A stretch of DNA of 64,000 bases, from assembly GCA_002449765.1 (NCBI GenBank), contig DJXN01000013.1, positions 124,001 to 188,000 on the forward strand. Reading direction: 5' to 3'. This document shows positions 28,750 through 37,183 of the stretch, piece by piece (within the stretch, counting starts at the first letter, position 1; every line of letters starts with the position of its first letter). The notes beneath the pieces are model-generated. The model was not told where the DNA came from, made no database searches, and was given only the letters and a program-made list of their open reading frames with translations. This DNA comes from Fibrobacter sp. UBA7003 (lineage in GTDB: Bacteria; Fibrobacterota; Fibrobacteria; Fibrobacterales; Fibrobacteraceae). A program made the translations under genes and the position numbers.

Positions 28750-30231
28750 TTAATGAATATTTACGAAAGTTTCGCCTTTCTTTGTTAACCTATATTTTTG
28801 CTTGGGGCTTTTGGGAGAAGCTGGATTGGTCATTTCTACAAGATTTAGTGCTATGGCGGGTTTTATATACGAACTGAGCAGAGTCGGACGGTGCTTTAGA
28901 TTCAAGGCTGTCAATATTTCTTTTATTGACATCGGGGATGCAAGAACGTTCAATAGATTCTGTACTTGTTCGGTTACTTGTTCGGTTACTTGTTCGGTAG
29001 CTTGTTCGGTAGCTTGTTCGGTTGCTTGTCTCCAAATGGTGACCTTAAAATCTCCGTCTTGCTCAAATAGGGGCTTTTTCAGGCCATGCTGTAGGCAAAG
29101 TTTTACGATTTCCCCGGTGCCGGTTCCAGCCTTTTCTATGAACCCCGAACGCTGCAGGGGTTCTGCAATCAATGGGTTGTTGGGGTGCGATTTGTGGGGC
29201 TTGTAAAGCTGTTGCGTGGTCAATTCATATGGCAACTGTCCTGGATTCCAAATCTCGAGACGGTTTTTGAACAGCATCACTTGTACGCTGGCGTTGCTTG
29301 TGTAGTCTCGGTGGCATATTGCGTTGACAATTGCTTCGCGTACGGCTTCGCCGGGTAATTCGGGCTTTGTCGGCACGGAAGCACTTTTGGCTCTTGTGCC
29401 AATCCACATGTTGATGCGGCTCATGACGAAACTTGTCGCCTGGTCTACAAGTTGGAAAATATCTCCCTTGTAAATCTGTAACGACGGGATGGGCTTTTCG
29501 ATTTCGTTGCCGTAAAATTGCATACACTTGACTTCAGACGATATGAAAAATTTTTGCGGCTTTTTCCCAAAAAGGAGAATGGCGGCGTTTGTCAAGTGCC
29601 CAGATTCGTCCATCAGACTCAGGTGCGTTAGCAGGTCCGTTGCGGATATGTTTTCTTTAAATTTGAAGTTTCTTTTTTGCTTGGATAACTCGATAAAAGA
29701 TTTGATTTTATCGACGCTTATGTCTTTTATTGTCGCTTCGTTGTCCTTGGCTTGATCAAAGGGGACTAGGCGGAACAATTCTTTTTCTTCAAGATAGAGG
29801 GCTAGCGATTTGTAAACGGCGGCCTTCAATTCTTCGTAATTGTCGAAGGTCCTGCGAACAACATCTGCCTCTACCTTTTGAATAAAGGTTTTCTCCTTGG
29901 CCTGCCGTTTAGAAGAATCTCTCTTTATGTAGATAAGACAGTCTTTGTGTAGTTTGTGGGCGAGGTTGTATTCCTGTTCCGTTGGGGAAAGCCCAGCCTT
30001 GTTTTGGAAGCCATATTCGTCACCAAAAATGCCAAGGTAGATATCGCTCTTTTCAACTTCTTTCAGATACACTGTTGAAGTCGAACGCCCCGTTGCAGGG
30101 TAATCTTCAAAAATGAACGGTACAAAGAATTTCGATAGTATGGGATCATCCATTAAATAGTCGAAAAGCTGCTTGCGCTCTTCGGCAAACTCCTTCTGGA
30201 CGCTGCTTATGAAAATTCTTTTCTTTGGCAT
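28750..30231 (-). CDS. DUF4062 plus AlbA_2/HATPase_c_4 ATP-binding protein
   Basis: A 493-residue fusion. Residues 1 to about 105 form a DUF4062 domain (KKRIFISSVQKEFAEERK, IYLGIFGDEYG, LSPTEQEYNLA), found in STAND-type and other signalling proteins. The middle carries the GHKL-like motif EAVREAIVNAICHRDYTS. A tandem repeat of (A/V)TEQ units (about 404-430) follows, then a winged-helix C-terminus. The repeat is encoded by 12-bp DNA units at about 28965-29030, and this kind of tract can change length by slippage. Possible signal-sensing regulator or defence effector. GAGGAA lies ahead of the ATG. Confidence 0.75.
   Translation of the reverse strand: MPKKRIFISSVQKEFAEERKQLFDYLMDDPILSKFFVPFIFEDYPATGRSTSTVYLKEVEKSDIYLGIFGDEYGFQNKAGLSPTEQEYNLAHKLHKDCLIYIKRDSSKRQAKEKTFIQKVEADVVRRTFDNYEELKAAVYKSLALYLEEKELFRLVPFDQAKDNEATIKDISVDKIKSFIELSKQKRNFKFKENISATDLLTHLSLMDESGHLTNAAILLFGKKPQKFFISSEVKCMQFYGNEIEKPIPSLQIYKGDIFQLVDQATSFVMSRINMWIGTRAKSASVPTKPELPGEAVREAIVNAICHRDYTSNASVQVMLFKNRLEIWNPGQLPYELTTQQLYKPHKSHPNNPLIAEPLQRSGFIEKAGTGTGEIVKLCLQHGLKKPLFEQDGDFKVTIWRQATEQATEQATEQVTEQVTEQVQNLLNVLASPMSIKEILTALNLKHRPTLLSSYIKPAIALNLVEMTNPASPKSPKQKYRLTKKGETFVNIH
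28965..29030. repeat. 12-bp tandem repeat inside the DUF4062 gene
   Basis: About five to six units related to CTTGTTCGGTTA/G encode (A/V)TEQ repeats in the linker before the winged-helix domain. Confidence 0.8.
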
Positions 30232-30305
30232 GGGCTTTCCTCAATGGAAATATACATTCTGTGGGGGCGTTTAGGCAATAGGGGCTAGGTGGGGGTGGCT
30301 TTTCT

Positions 30306-31040
30306 TTAATTTATTGATTCGGAATATTTTTTGAATAGAAATATGAAAATAGCGTCTAACAAGCATAATATAAAGTAGCGGCTAAACCAGTTTTCGTATT
30401 TGGGATTCGACGAGAGCAATTTGCTTAATGGTGGAGTGTTGTCTTGATAGGACAACAAGTTGTGTGCACACCGATTTCTATGGGAATACATGCTTTCAAA
30501 GCAGTCTTTTAAGCAATTGTTTTTCTCGGAAGAATTTAGATTGTCTTTGTTTGCGAAAATTGTTTTGCCTTTGATGATTTGATTGGTCGTTATATTTGAA
30601 GAAAAATTTTCAAAGAATGATAAATCTTTAGGGAACCAATCCTTAAAAACGGACGTATTGAATAATTGGTTGCAGGTATCTTTTGTTATGGTGAGAATAC
30701 TTAATCGGTCATTGTCTTCTATTTCAAATGAGTTGTTCTTTCTTGTACAATCAATCAAATCATTCAAAATCTTGCATTTTGATTTATAGTCGGAACATTC
30801 ACCATAGTCTTGATTTTTCAAAAAGGAATATCTGAATTCATAATCGGCAGATGCCAGTTCCCAAAGGATGCATTTGCACTTTTGCTCGCCCGCTCCAGTA
30901 AGCTTTAGAAACGTGGTTTGCGTTATATATTCACTTAAAGAACAAGCCCTGATGTCATTTTTCAAAAAGGAGCAAGATACAACAGCATCTTCCAAGATGT
31001 TCGAAATAGGAGAAAGAATGAACTTATCGTGAATACTCAT
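30306..31040 (-). CDS. HEPN-like protein paired with DUF262
   Basis: A 244-residue helical protein. The motif RNRCAH at 188-193 (after YSH) matches the Rx4-6H signature of HEPN ribonucleases, but no family can be named. Its start overlaps the stop of the DUF262 gene (ATGA at 31037-31040), so the two are translationally coupled. The gene is strongly AT-rich. Together the two make a candidate toxin-antitoxin or defence module in which this protein would be the RNase-type effector. That function is an inference from the motif and context. Confidence 0.6.
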   Translation of the reverse strand: MSIHDKFILSPISNILEDAVVSCSFLKNDIRACSLSEYITQTTFLKLTGAGEQKCKCILWELASADYEFRYSFLKNQDYGECSDYKSKCKILNDLIDCTRKNNSFEIEDNDRLSILTITKDTCNQLFNTSVFKDWFPKDLSFFENFSSNITTNQIIKGKTIFANKDNLNSSEKNNCLKDCFESMYSHRNRCAHNLLSYQDNTPPLSKLLSSNPKYENWFSRYFILCLLDAIFIFLFKKYSESIN

Positions 31041-32188
31041 CTCATGTATTCCCTGTATATCTCTATAGATTTAGATACCCTTAATCGCAGATATTTCAAG
31101 GCTGAAGGGGTCTTTTTATGTAAAGTACCAGTACTGGAATCATTTTTTATTTCGTTAACGGAGTCTTCTAATTTTTCTTTTAATGATGCGACATCGTTAT
31201 CATTAATATGTTTATCTTCGAAAATGGAATAGAATACTAGGCCGAACAAATAAATGTCACAATCTATAATAGACGTGAATGTTTTTCCATTAAAGTTTAG
31301 TTTGTTTATATCTTGTTTTAAAGATTCGATTCTGTGTTTTAAGGAATCGTTGAATGGCGTAAACATATCATTTGCGTTTTGACTTATACAATGGTCAATA
31401 AAATCGTTATAGTATTTCTCTTCCTTTTTTCCATAATTTTTTAAAAGATTGCTGGCGTTCTCATTTTTTTTGTATTGGCTATCTAAAGACAGGTATCTGA
31501 CGAAATCTATTCGTTCTCTTTTCTTGTCTTTTTCCACAATAATATTTTTTATGCAATCTGGATCAAAAAATTGTTCCATACCTTCTTTTAAGAAGTAGAG
31601 GGATCGTCTTGTTTCCAAAGATGAAAGTTTTTTCCCAGATTCGTTAATATTCTTAAAAACAGATGAAAAATATTTTTGAGGATTGTCTTCAGGAATTAAA
31701 TATGAAAAACCTAAATAGTTGTTTTCGAAAAAATCTTCCGCTAAGTTAAGATTTGTAATTGTGTCATAATCAGATAAATCGGATGATAAGATTTGTTCCT
31801 TTGAGGATCCTTTTTTTAACAACTCATTGAAAGTCCACCCTAAAATTGGAGCATCGTTATCAGAGTCTGAAACGTCGTCATTCTCGTTCGCTAATGGAAC
31901 TGTATTCTCAAATGAGAATTTGTCTAATTTTGGATATTTTCCTAAAAAAGAGAGTAGCAAACTGGAAAGGCGTTGTTGACCATCTATAATTAAATCCTGT
32001 CCTTCATAATTTCCAATTGTAATGGATGGAACAAAAAGATTATCTTTGAAAGACTGTATGAGTTTTAGAACATCGTCTTTATTCCATACAAATGTTCTTT
32101 GGTATTCTGGCAATACAATCTTTTTTGATAAGACCAATTCTATCCAATACTTAAGAGAATATTCGCCATAGTAGGTTCGGTTGCTCAT
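31037..32188 (-). CDS. DUF262 domain protein
   Basis: A 383-residue protein whose N-terminal ~120 residues form a DUF262 (ParB/Srx-like) domain with LPEYQRTFVW (27-36) and the IIDGQQRL motif (67-74). DUF262 is found in GmrSD-type modification-dependent endonucleases and in other phage-defence proteins, where it can bind nucleotides or act as a nuclease component. No DUF1524 HNH nuclease motif is visible in the C-terminal half. AAGGAG is well placed before the ATG. It is the first gene of a two-gene unit with the HEPN-like gene. Confidence 0.75.
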   Translation of the reverse strand: MSNRTYYGEYSLKYWIELVLSKKIVLPEYQRTFVWNKDDVLKLIQSFKDNLFVPSITIGNYEGQDLIIDGQQRLSSLLLSFLGKYPKLDKFSFENTVPLANENDDVSDSDNDAPILGWTFNELLKKGSSKEQILSSDLSDYDTITNLNLAEDFFENNYLGFSYLIPEDNPQKYFSSVFKNINESGKKLSSLETRRSLYFLKEGMEQFFDPDCIKNIIVEKDKKRERIDFVRYLSLDSQYKKNENASNLLKNYGKKEEKYYNDFIDHCISQNANDMFTPFNDSLKHRIESLKQDINKLNFNGKTFTSIIDCDIYLFGLVFYSIFEDKHINDNDVASLKEKLEDSVNEIKNDSSTGTLHKKTPSALKYLRLRVSKSIEIYREYMR

Positions 32189-32207
32189 ATTATGCTCCTT
32201 AGTATCT

Positions 32208-32948
32208 TTACAAGCTCGCCAAGAACTTCAAATCTTCCGAGCAAATCACAACAAAATCCGATAATCCATAATATTTATTAATTGCGTATTTTACGCCATT
32301 GTTTTTTAGTACTTTTTCCACTTCTGCGACGGTTTCCTGTTCGCCAATTCTATTGCAGTCGTCGATGATTATGCAGAATGTTTCGGCAAGGTTGTTTTTT
32401 GCAAGATGAATTATTTGTGAACGGGAATAATGCTCGGAACCAAAGGGGCCATCGACAAGGATGAAGTCAAATTTCTGGTTCTCAAATGCAGTCTTAACGC
32501 CTTGATAGGTTCTAGTTTTATAGCCGTTATAGTCGACCATTTCTAGTGGCAAAATTTTTACGTTTATCGGGTAAGCGTTGTGGGTGTCCTCGCGCGTAAA
32601 TTCTACCCATTCGTCATCGTGTTCTACGGTGATTGCGGGGACATTGTAAAATGCGGTGTATTGGTGGACCATTCGGGATGTCTGTCCAAGTCCGAATTCC
32701 AGGAGATTTGTGAAATTGTGGTGTTCGAAAATGCGGAACAATGTGAGCAAGAATGTGTATTCGACAGCCCATCTTCCCGGGTAGAAACTCTTATATTTCA
32801 GCCATTCTGAATTTTGTATGGCGTTGGAAAAGGTTGTTGCCGCAAGGGATTCTTGTGCCATTCTGTTTTGCAGGTTTTGACTTTCCAAAATTGCACGAAT
32901 CCCGCTTTTGTCAAGATAGAATTCCCTTATTTTATCCCTTAATCCCAT
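32208..32948 (-). CDS. SAM-dependent methyltransferase-like protein of the glycan locus
   Basis: A 246-residue protein with a class I methyltransferase-like core: LLEFGLGQTSRM (glycine-rich motif I), AITVEHDDEW (acidic end of strand 2) and FILVDGPFGS (motif IV). Substrate unknown. The start codon overlaps the Wzt stop by one base (TAATG), so it belongs to the export operon and may methylate the terminal sugar, as capping methyltransferases do in other ABC-transporter-dependent O-antigen systems. That role is inferred from location. Confidence 0.65.
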   Translation of the reverse strand: MGLRDKIREFYLDKSGIRAILESQNLQNRMAQESLAATTFSNAIQNSEWLKYKSFYPGRWAVEYTFLLTLFRIFEHHNFTNLLEFGLGQTSRMVHQYTAFYNVPAITVEHDDEWVEFTREDTHNAYPINVKILPLEMVDYNGYKTRTYQGVKTAFENQKFDFILVDGPFGSEHYSRSQIIHLAKNNLAETFCIIIDDCNRIGEQETVAEVEKVLKNNGVKYAINKYYGLSDFVVICSEDLKFLASL

Positions 32949-34336
32949 TATACAACCTCAAAATTTAAGACAGAGCTTCCTTGTGAATCGGGAATGTTTA
33001 CGCCTGTTTTGAAAAAATCGTCAAAAACAACTTCAAAATGTCCTACGTTACGGAGCCAGTCGGATACTCCAAAATTTGTAGCACAATGCAGGTTGACGTC
33101 ATAGCTACCTTGGTTGAGCATCATTTGCGGAATCTTTATAACGAGTTCTTTTTTGTTGTAATCTAGAGCCTTTTGGAAAATCTTGGAACTAAGCCAAGCG
33201 ACTCTATGGCTGTTTTCGTTGTTAATTCCGATGTCTATATAAGATTCGGTGACTCCGTCGAGGGATTTGTTGATGTCAAATGCGATTTTGACGAAAACTT
33301 CTTGGCCGACTTGGAATGTGCTTGTGACGTTCCCCGAAGAATCTGTATATTGCAATTTTTTGATTTTTAAAATTCCATTGCCATATCGCTGATTGCTTTG
33401 GTTGAAATCTGTTTGACCGATATTTTGGTTTTGTGTCAAATATTCATCAACAATTTCGTTAACATTCCCGGTATTGCGAATCATCCCGTTTTCGAGCAAC
33501 ATGCCGGTCTTACACAAATTCTTCACCGCGCCCATATTATGGCTCACGAACAGCACGGTTCTGCCTTCACCGCGGCTGACGTCCTGCATCTTGCCGATGG
33601 CTTTCTTTTGGAATTCAGCATCGCCCACGGCCAACACTTCATCCACTACGAGAATTTCGGGTTCCAGGTGTGCCGCGATGGCGAATCCGAGGCGTACGGT
33701 CATGCCGCTGCTGTAGCGTTTTACGGGGGTGTCCAGGTAGCGTTCGCAGCCGCTGAAGTCTACGATTTCGTCGAGCTTGCGGGTAATCTCGGCGCGGCTC
33801 ATGCCCATGATGGCACCGTTCATGTAGATGTTTTCGCGGCCGGTCATCTCGGGGTGGAATCCGGTGCCCACTTCGAGGAGGCTCGCGATGCGGCCCCGTG
33901 CGCGGATGGTGTCCCCCTCGAGGACCATGCGCACTAAGGCAACGAAGTTGCCAAGTGCTGTCCGCCCGGTGGTGGGGGCGGTCACGCGGCTCAGCAACTT
34001 GAGGAGCGTGCTCTTGCCGGCGCCGTTCCTGCCGATGATTCCCACGACGTCGCCCTGTTCCACCTTGAAGTTGATGTCCTTCAGGGCCCACACGTATTCG
34101 CTTGCGCCCTTGTGCGCGCGGTCGTTGACTTCGCCCACCTTGAGGTAGGGGTCCTCGCGGCGCAGAACCTTGGTCTGCCAGAACCTGTTGAGGTCGTGGC
34201 TGAGCGTCCCGGTGCTCACTAGCCCCAGGCGGTACTGCTTGCTGATGTTCTCGAAAACCCTATGAGCGAGTGTCACGGCCAAGCTTGCTTGGACATGACC
34301 GAGCGATGAGGGTTTCTGCAACTCGATGGCGGTCAT
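32948..34336 (-). CDS. wzt: ABC transporter ATPase for polysaccharide export (Wzt-like)
   Basis: A 462-residue protein. The nucleotide-binding domain has Walker A GRNGAGKS (102-109), the signature YSSGMTVRL and Walker B ILVVDEVLAVGD. The C-terminal ~150 residues form a beta-rich Wzt-type carbohydrate-binding domain that would recognise the finished glycan. It should pair with the permease at 42707-43567, but about 8.4 kb of foreign genes lie between them. The first ~25 residues (MTAIELQKPSSLG...) precede the normal start of the domain and lie in a segment duplicated at 36812-36989. No clear ribosome binding site is seen before ATG 34336, so the start is uncertain. Confidence 0.87.
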   Translation of the reverse strand: MTAIELQKPSSLGHVQASLAVTLAHRVFENISKQYRLGLVSTGTLSHDLNRFWQTKVLRREDPYLKVGEVNDRAHKGASEYVWALKDINFKVEQGDVVGIIGRNGAGKSTLLKLLSRVTAPTTGRTALGNFVALVRMVLEGDTIRARGRIASLLEVGTGFHPEMTGRENIYMNGAIMGMSRAEITRKLDEIVDFSGCERYLDTPVKRYSSGMTVRLGFAIAAHLEPEILVVDEVLAVGDAEFQKKAIGKMQDVSRGEGRTVLFVSHNMGAVKNLCKTGMLLENGMIRNTGNVNEIVDEYLTQNQNIGQTDFNQSNQRYGNGILKIKKLQYTDSSGNVTSTFQVGQEVFVKIAFDINKSLDGVTESYIDIGINNENSHRVAWLSSKIFQKALDYNKKELVIKIPQMMLNQGSYDVNLHCATNFGVSDWLRNVGHFEVVFDDFFKTGVNIPDSQGSSVLNFEVV

Positions 34337-34357
34337 CTTGTTGAGTAATATAGATTA
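34182..34357. repeat. Direct repeat copy 1 (wzt 5' end)
   Basis: About 175 bp covering the first ~50 codons of wzt plus the upstream 20 bp. It recurs with few differences at 36812-36989, 2,630 bp away and in the same orientation. Confidence 0.85.
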
Positions 34358-34433
34358 AAAGGGACTGCCGGGAACTTGATTTTGAAAAAATGCGCGAAAA
34401 ACGCGCATTTTTTGCTGTCCCGGCAGGTCCCTT
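34358..34433. repeat. Nested palindrome next to wzt
   Basis: The outer arms AAGGGACTGCCGGGA (34358-34372) and TCCCGGCAGGTCCCTT (34418-34433) pair with one bulge. They enclose a perfect inner hairpin AAAAAATGCGCG/CGCGCATTTTTT (34385-34413). It resembles a terminator pair or a small palindromic element with terminal inverted repeats. A remnant of the left arm is seen near 48156-48171. Confidence 0.7.
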
Positions 34434-34550
34434 ATAAAATTGGTATTGCGAAGATTTACCTTGATTTTTGTAAAAACGTATTTTTTATTACGAAATACGT
34501 GATTTTTGTTGAAAATTTTGTATATTATAGTATGCAACTGGTGATTTTTT

Positions 34551-35942
34551 ATGAAAAACAGCAAAATTCGCATACTATCCCTTTCCATTGAACATCTAAA
34601 GAATGTCCAGTATGGAAGTTTTGACTTTCAGCAAGATGTTTTACCTGCGAAGGCTTTTGATCAGTCGTCCGTTATTGGCTTCTATGGGCAGAACGGGTCC
34701 GGCAAGACTACCGTGATCCAGGCGTTGGGTCTGTTCAAACAGATTGCTATGGGGCAACCCCTGTGGACCGATATGGAAAAGTGCATAAATCTCGATAGCA
34801 ACAAGGCAACCATATCTATAAAATTTTTAATAAAGTTCGACGACGGAAAATCCTATCACGTCCTTTATTCAGGCACTATTGCGAAGAGAGCTACTTACAA
34901 GGTAGGTTGCGCGTTTGCTGCGGAGAAACTTTCTGTCGCGTCAGAAGTTGCAGGGAAAATCCCTGGACGGATGACGAATTTATTCTCGTACGAATTGAAT
35001 TTTGATGACAAACCAAACTTTACGCCGAAAGCTCGCTACGACAGCATTGTAAAAGGTCAGGAGAAAAAGATCCAGGCGTCTGTTGCAATGAGAATTTCCC
35101 AGGAGAAAAAAACGTCCTTGTTGTTTTCGCCAGATTTCTTTGCTTTGCTGAAAGATTCGGAAGAAACGGAAATGATTGAGATTGTGCAGGCTATCAATAG
35201 TTACGCAAATTTTAATCTTTTTACGATAACGGGGGTGCATTCTGGTCTTATTAGTATGGATGCCGTGATACCTCTGTCCGTAAAGTACCGGCATAAGGAT
35301 GCTACCGCCATAGGCGATATCCCTATCGGACAACAGGGACCAATAACGGTAAACGAGCAAATTTTTGATTTGACCGAAAGCGTGTTGGCGTCGATGGCGG
35401 ATGTCCTTGGCGCCTTGGTCCCGGGTTTATCTATTGAGCCGATGATATACGGAAGGGAGCTTATGAACGATGGCTCCATGGGTGTTCGATACGAACTGGT
35501 TTCTGTTCGTCAGGACAAACGGCTCCCGATTAGATATGAATCCGAAGGCGTTCGCAAGATTTTATCTGTTTTAAATCTTATCATCGCCATGTATAACAAT
35601 GATTCTTTTTGTGTGGCAATAGATGAACTTGATGCGGGGGTTTTCGAAGTACTGCTTGGAGATTTGCTGAAGGTCATAATGGAAAGCGGGAAGGGGCAGC
35701 TTGTGTTCACTTCGCACAATCTGCGTCCGCTAGAAATTTTGGACAAACAGAACATTGTTTTCACGACGACCAATCCCGAAAACAGGTACATCCATTTGAA
35801 GAATATTCGCCCGACGAATAATCTTAGGGATTGCTACATTCGTGCGCTAAATATTGGCGGGCAAGATGAGCCCCTGGCTACAGAAACGAAATTCCATCTT
35901 ATTCGTCGCGCATTGAGAAATTCTGGGGTTAAGGATGGCTAA
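34551..35942 (+). CDS. AAA family ATPase of an AAA-TOPRIM defence-like pair
   Basis: A 463-residue ABC/SMC-like ATPase with Walker A GQNGSGKTT (46-54) and Walker B-like FCVAIDELDAG (D358/E359), followed by VFTSHNLRPLEI (H-loop region). The architecture is that of AAA15/AbiLi/RloA-type ATPases. It overlaps the next gene by eight bases. ATPase plus TOPRIM nuclease is the arrangement of AbiL, RloAB and PARIS anti-phage systems, in which the ATPase senses or holds the nuclease in check. A TATATT box lies at 34521-34526 without a strong -35. The gene lies just beyond the duplicated wzt segment. Confidence 0.8.
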   Translation: MKNSKIRILSLSIEHLKNVQYGSFDFQQDVLPAKAFDQSSVIGFYGQNGSGKTTVIQALGLFKQIAMGQPLWTDMEKCINLDSNKATISIKFLIKFDDGKSYHVLYSGTIAKRATYKVGCAFAAEKLSVASEVAGKIPGRMTNLFSYELNFDDKPNFTPKARYDSIVKGQEKKIQASVAMRISQEKKTSLLFSPDFFALLKDSEETEMIEIVQAINSYANFNLFTITGVHSGLISMDAVIPLSVKYRHKDATAIGDIPIGQQGPITVNEQIFDLTESVLASMADVLGALVPGLSIEPMIYGRELMNDGSMGVRYELVSVRQDKRLPIRYESEGVRKILSVLNLIIAMYNNDSFCVAIDELDAGVFEVLLGDLLKVIMESGKGQLVFTSHNLRPLEILDKQNIVFTTTNPENRYIHLKNIRPTNNLRDCYIRALNIGGQDEPLATETKFHLIRRALRNSGVKDG

Positions 35943-36627
35943 CATTAAGAAAAAGGTATTGCTGTTCTTGGTTGAAGGAATTTCGGATGAGATTTCTTTT
36001 GAAGGCTTGTGGGAATCATTTTTTGAGAATAATGAGGTGCGGGTCTACGTCCTTCGCTGCGATATTACCACGCAAGATTTTTCATCGCCAGCAACCATCT
36101 TGTCAAAACTCAAGCAACCCATAGATAGGTTTCTTAATTCGACAAAATTAAAGAAGGATGATATTCAGAAAATAGTGCATCTTATAGATACGGATGGTGC
36201 GTTTGTCCCTGAAAGTTGCGTAGAACAAAAAAGTGGCGACGAGCAGATTTGTTACACAGACGAAAAAATATTGACATCGAATCCTGATGGGATCAAGCAG
36301 CGAAATGCTCGAAAGACGGCTGTGGTGAAAAGATTGTTTTCAACTACACAAATTTATAAGGGAATCCCGTACGAGATCTATTACTTGTCGCGAAACTTGG
36401 AACACGTTTTGCATAACAAGGCCGAAAGTTTGTCTGATGCCGAAAAGAAAGATTTGTCAAATAAGTTTGACGAAATGTATGCGGGGCGTCTTTCTGACTT
36501 TCTCGCTTTTATAAGCAGTTCAGATTTTGCGGTGAAGATGGATTATAGGGATTCCTGGAATTTTATCATGGAATCAACAAATTCGTTGCATCGCCATAGC
36601 AACATTCATTTGCTGTTTGAACACTGA
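35935..36627 (+). CDS. TOPRIM-like nuclease (RloB/AbiLii-like) partner
   Basis: A 230-residue protein with a TOPRIM-like core: FLVEGISDEISF (catalytic Glu at about 14) and VHLIDTDGAF (DxD at 85 and 87). This fits RloB/AbiLii or AriB-like effectors. It is cotranscribed with the ATPase, with the ATG inside its last codons. The protein probably acts as the toxic nuclease after phage triggering. The function is inferred from the motif and pairing; the sequence is too divergent to fix the exact subfamily by eye. Confidence 0.7.
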   Translation: MANIKKKVLLFLVEGISDEISFEGLWESFFENNEVRVYVLRCDITTQDFSSPATILSKLKQPIDRFLNSTKLKKDDIQKIVHLIDTDGAFVPESCVEQKSGDEQICYTDEKILTSNPDGIKQRNARKTAVVKRLFSTTQIYKGIPYEIYYLSRNLEHVLHNKAESLSDAEKKDLSNKFDEMYAGRLSDFLAFISSSDFAVKMDYRDSWNFIMESTNSLHRHSNIHLLFEH

Positions 36628-36636
36628 AAATAGAGA

Positions 36637-36666
36637 TGCTCAAAGACGAACTTTGGGCAATTTTTT
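36637..36666 (+). terminator. Terminator of the AAA-TOPRIM unit
   Basis: 9-bp stem TGCTCAAAG/CTTTGGGCA with one G-U pair and a 5-base loop, followed by ATTTTTT. It lies 10 bp after the stop codon. Confidence 0.7.
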
Positions 36667-36811
36667 GTAGTTGCTTTTAGGGTAGTTTTTCCTGATTTCG
36701 TGTTAGGCGGCGATTTTGTACCGCGGCAACCCGGCCCCGGCTTGCCGGGGAAACGCCCTAAGATTTTAATAAAAATTGTGGTGGTCGTTGACTTGACGCC
36801 GTAGGCGTCAA

Positions 36812-36989
36812 AACCTGTTGAGGTCGTGGCTGAGCGTCCCGGTGCTCACTAGCCCCAGGCGGTACTGCTTGCTGATGTTCTCGAAAACCCTATGAGCGAG
36901 CGTCGCGACCACGCTTGCGTGGGCATGACCGAGCGATGAGGGTTTCTGCAACTCGATGGCGGTAGTCATTATGTAAGTAATATAGATTA
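36812..36989 (-). pseudogene. Duplicated fragment of the wzt 5' end
   Basis: On the minus strand it encodes TTAIELQKPSSLGHAHAS and on through HRVFENISKQYRLG to LSHDLNRF, then breaks off. It is near-identical to the wzt start at 34182-34357. The rest of wzt is absent here. It marks the left side of the AbiEi gene and the right side of the AAA-TOPRIM unit. Between the terminator at 36666 and this copy are a GC-rich hairpin (about 36735-36750) and little else. Confidence 0.85.
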
Positions 36990-37072
36990 TCAGCGTGTCG
37001 CGGGGTGTGATGCAGGCCAAAAATGCGCGAAATTGCGGCATTCGAGGCCCGGTGAAAAAAATCGGAAACCTA

Positions 37073-37101
37073 TTGACAATGATGCCCTAAAAAATTATAT
37101 T
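37073..37101 (+). promoter_or_regulatory. Consensus promoter A (orphan AbiEi gene)
   Basis: TTGACA (37073-37078), 17-bp spacer and TATATT (37096-37101). The same promoter with the same TTGACAATGA start is found at 38368 and 48200. Confidence 0.75.
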
Positions 37102-37145
37102 AGTGCTCAAGTGAGTAGATGGTGCTTGCGAAAACCGTTTGAAGA

Positions 37146-37177
37146 CCCGCAATTTCAAGCTTGTTTGCGGGAAGGAG
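37146..37177 (+). promoter_or_regulatory. Leader hairpin directly before ribosome binding site (A)
   Basis: CCCGCAA (37146-37152) pairs with TTGCGGG (37165-37171), immediately followed by AAGGAG. Opening or closing this hairpin could control translation of the AbiEi gene. A near-identical copy lies at 48272-48304 and a variant at 38440-38470. Confidence 0.6.
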
Positions 37178-37183
37178 TGAAAG

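Noticed and set aside
28965..29030. Short tandem repeats as a CRISPR array
   Set aside because: Units are contiguous 12-bp repeats without spacers and encode a protein linker.
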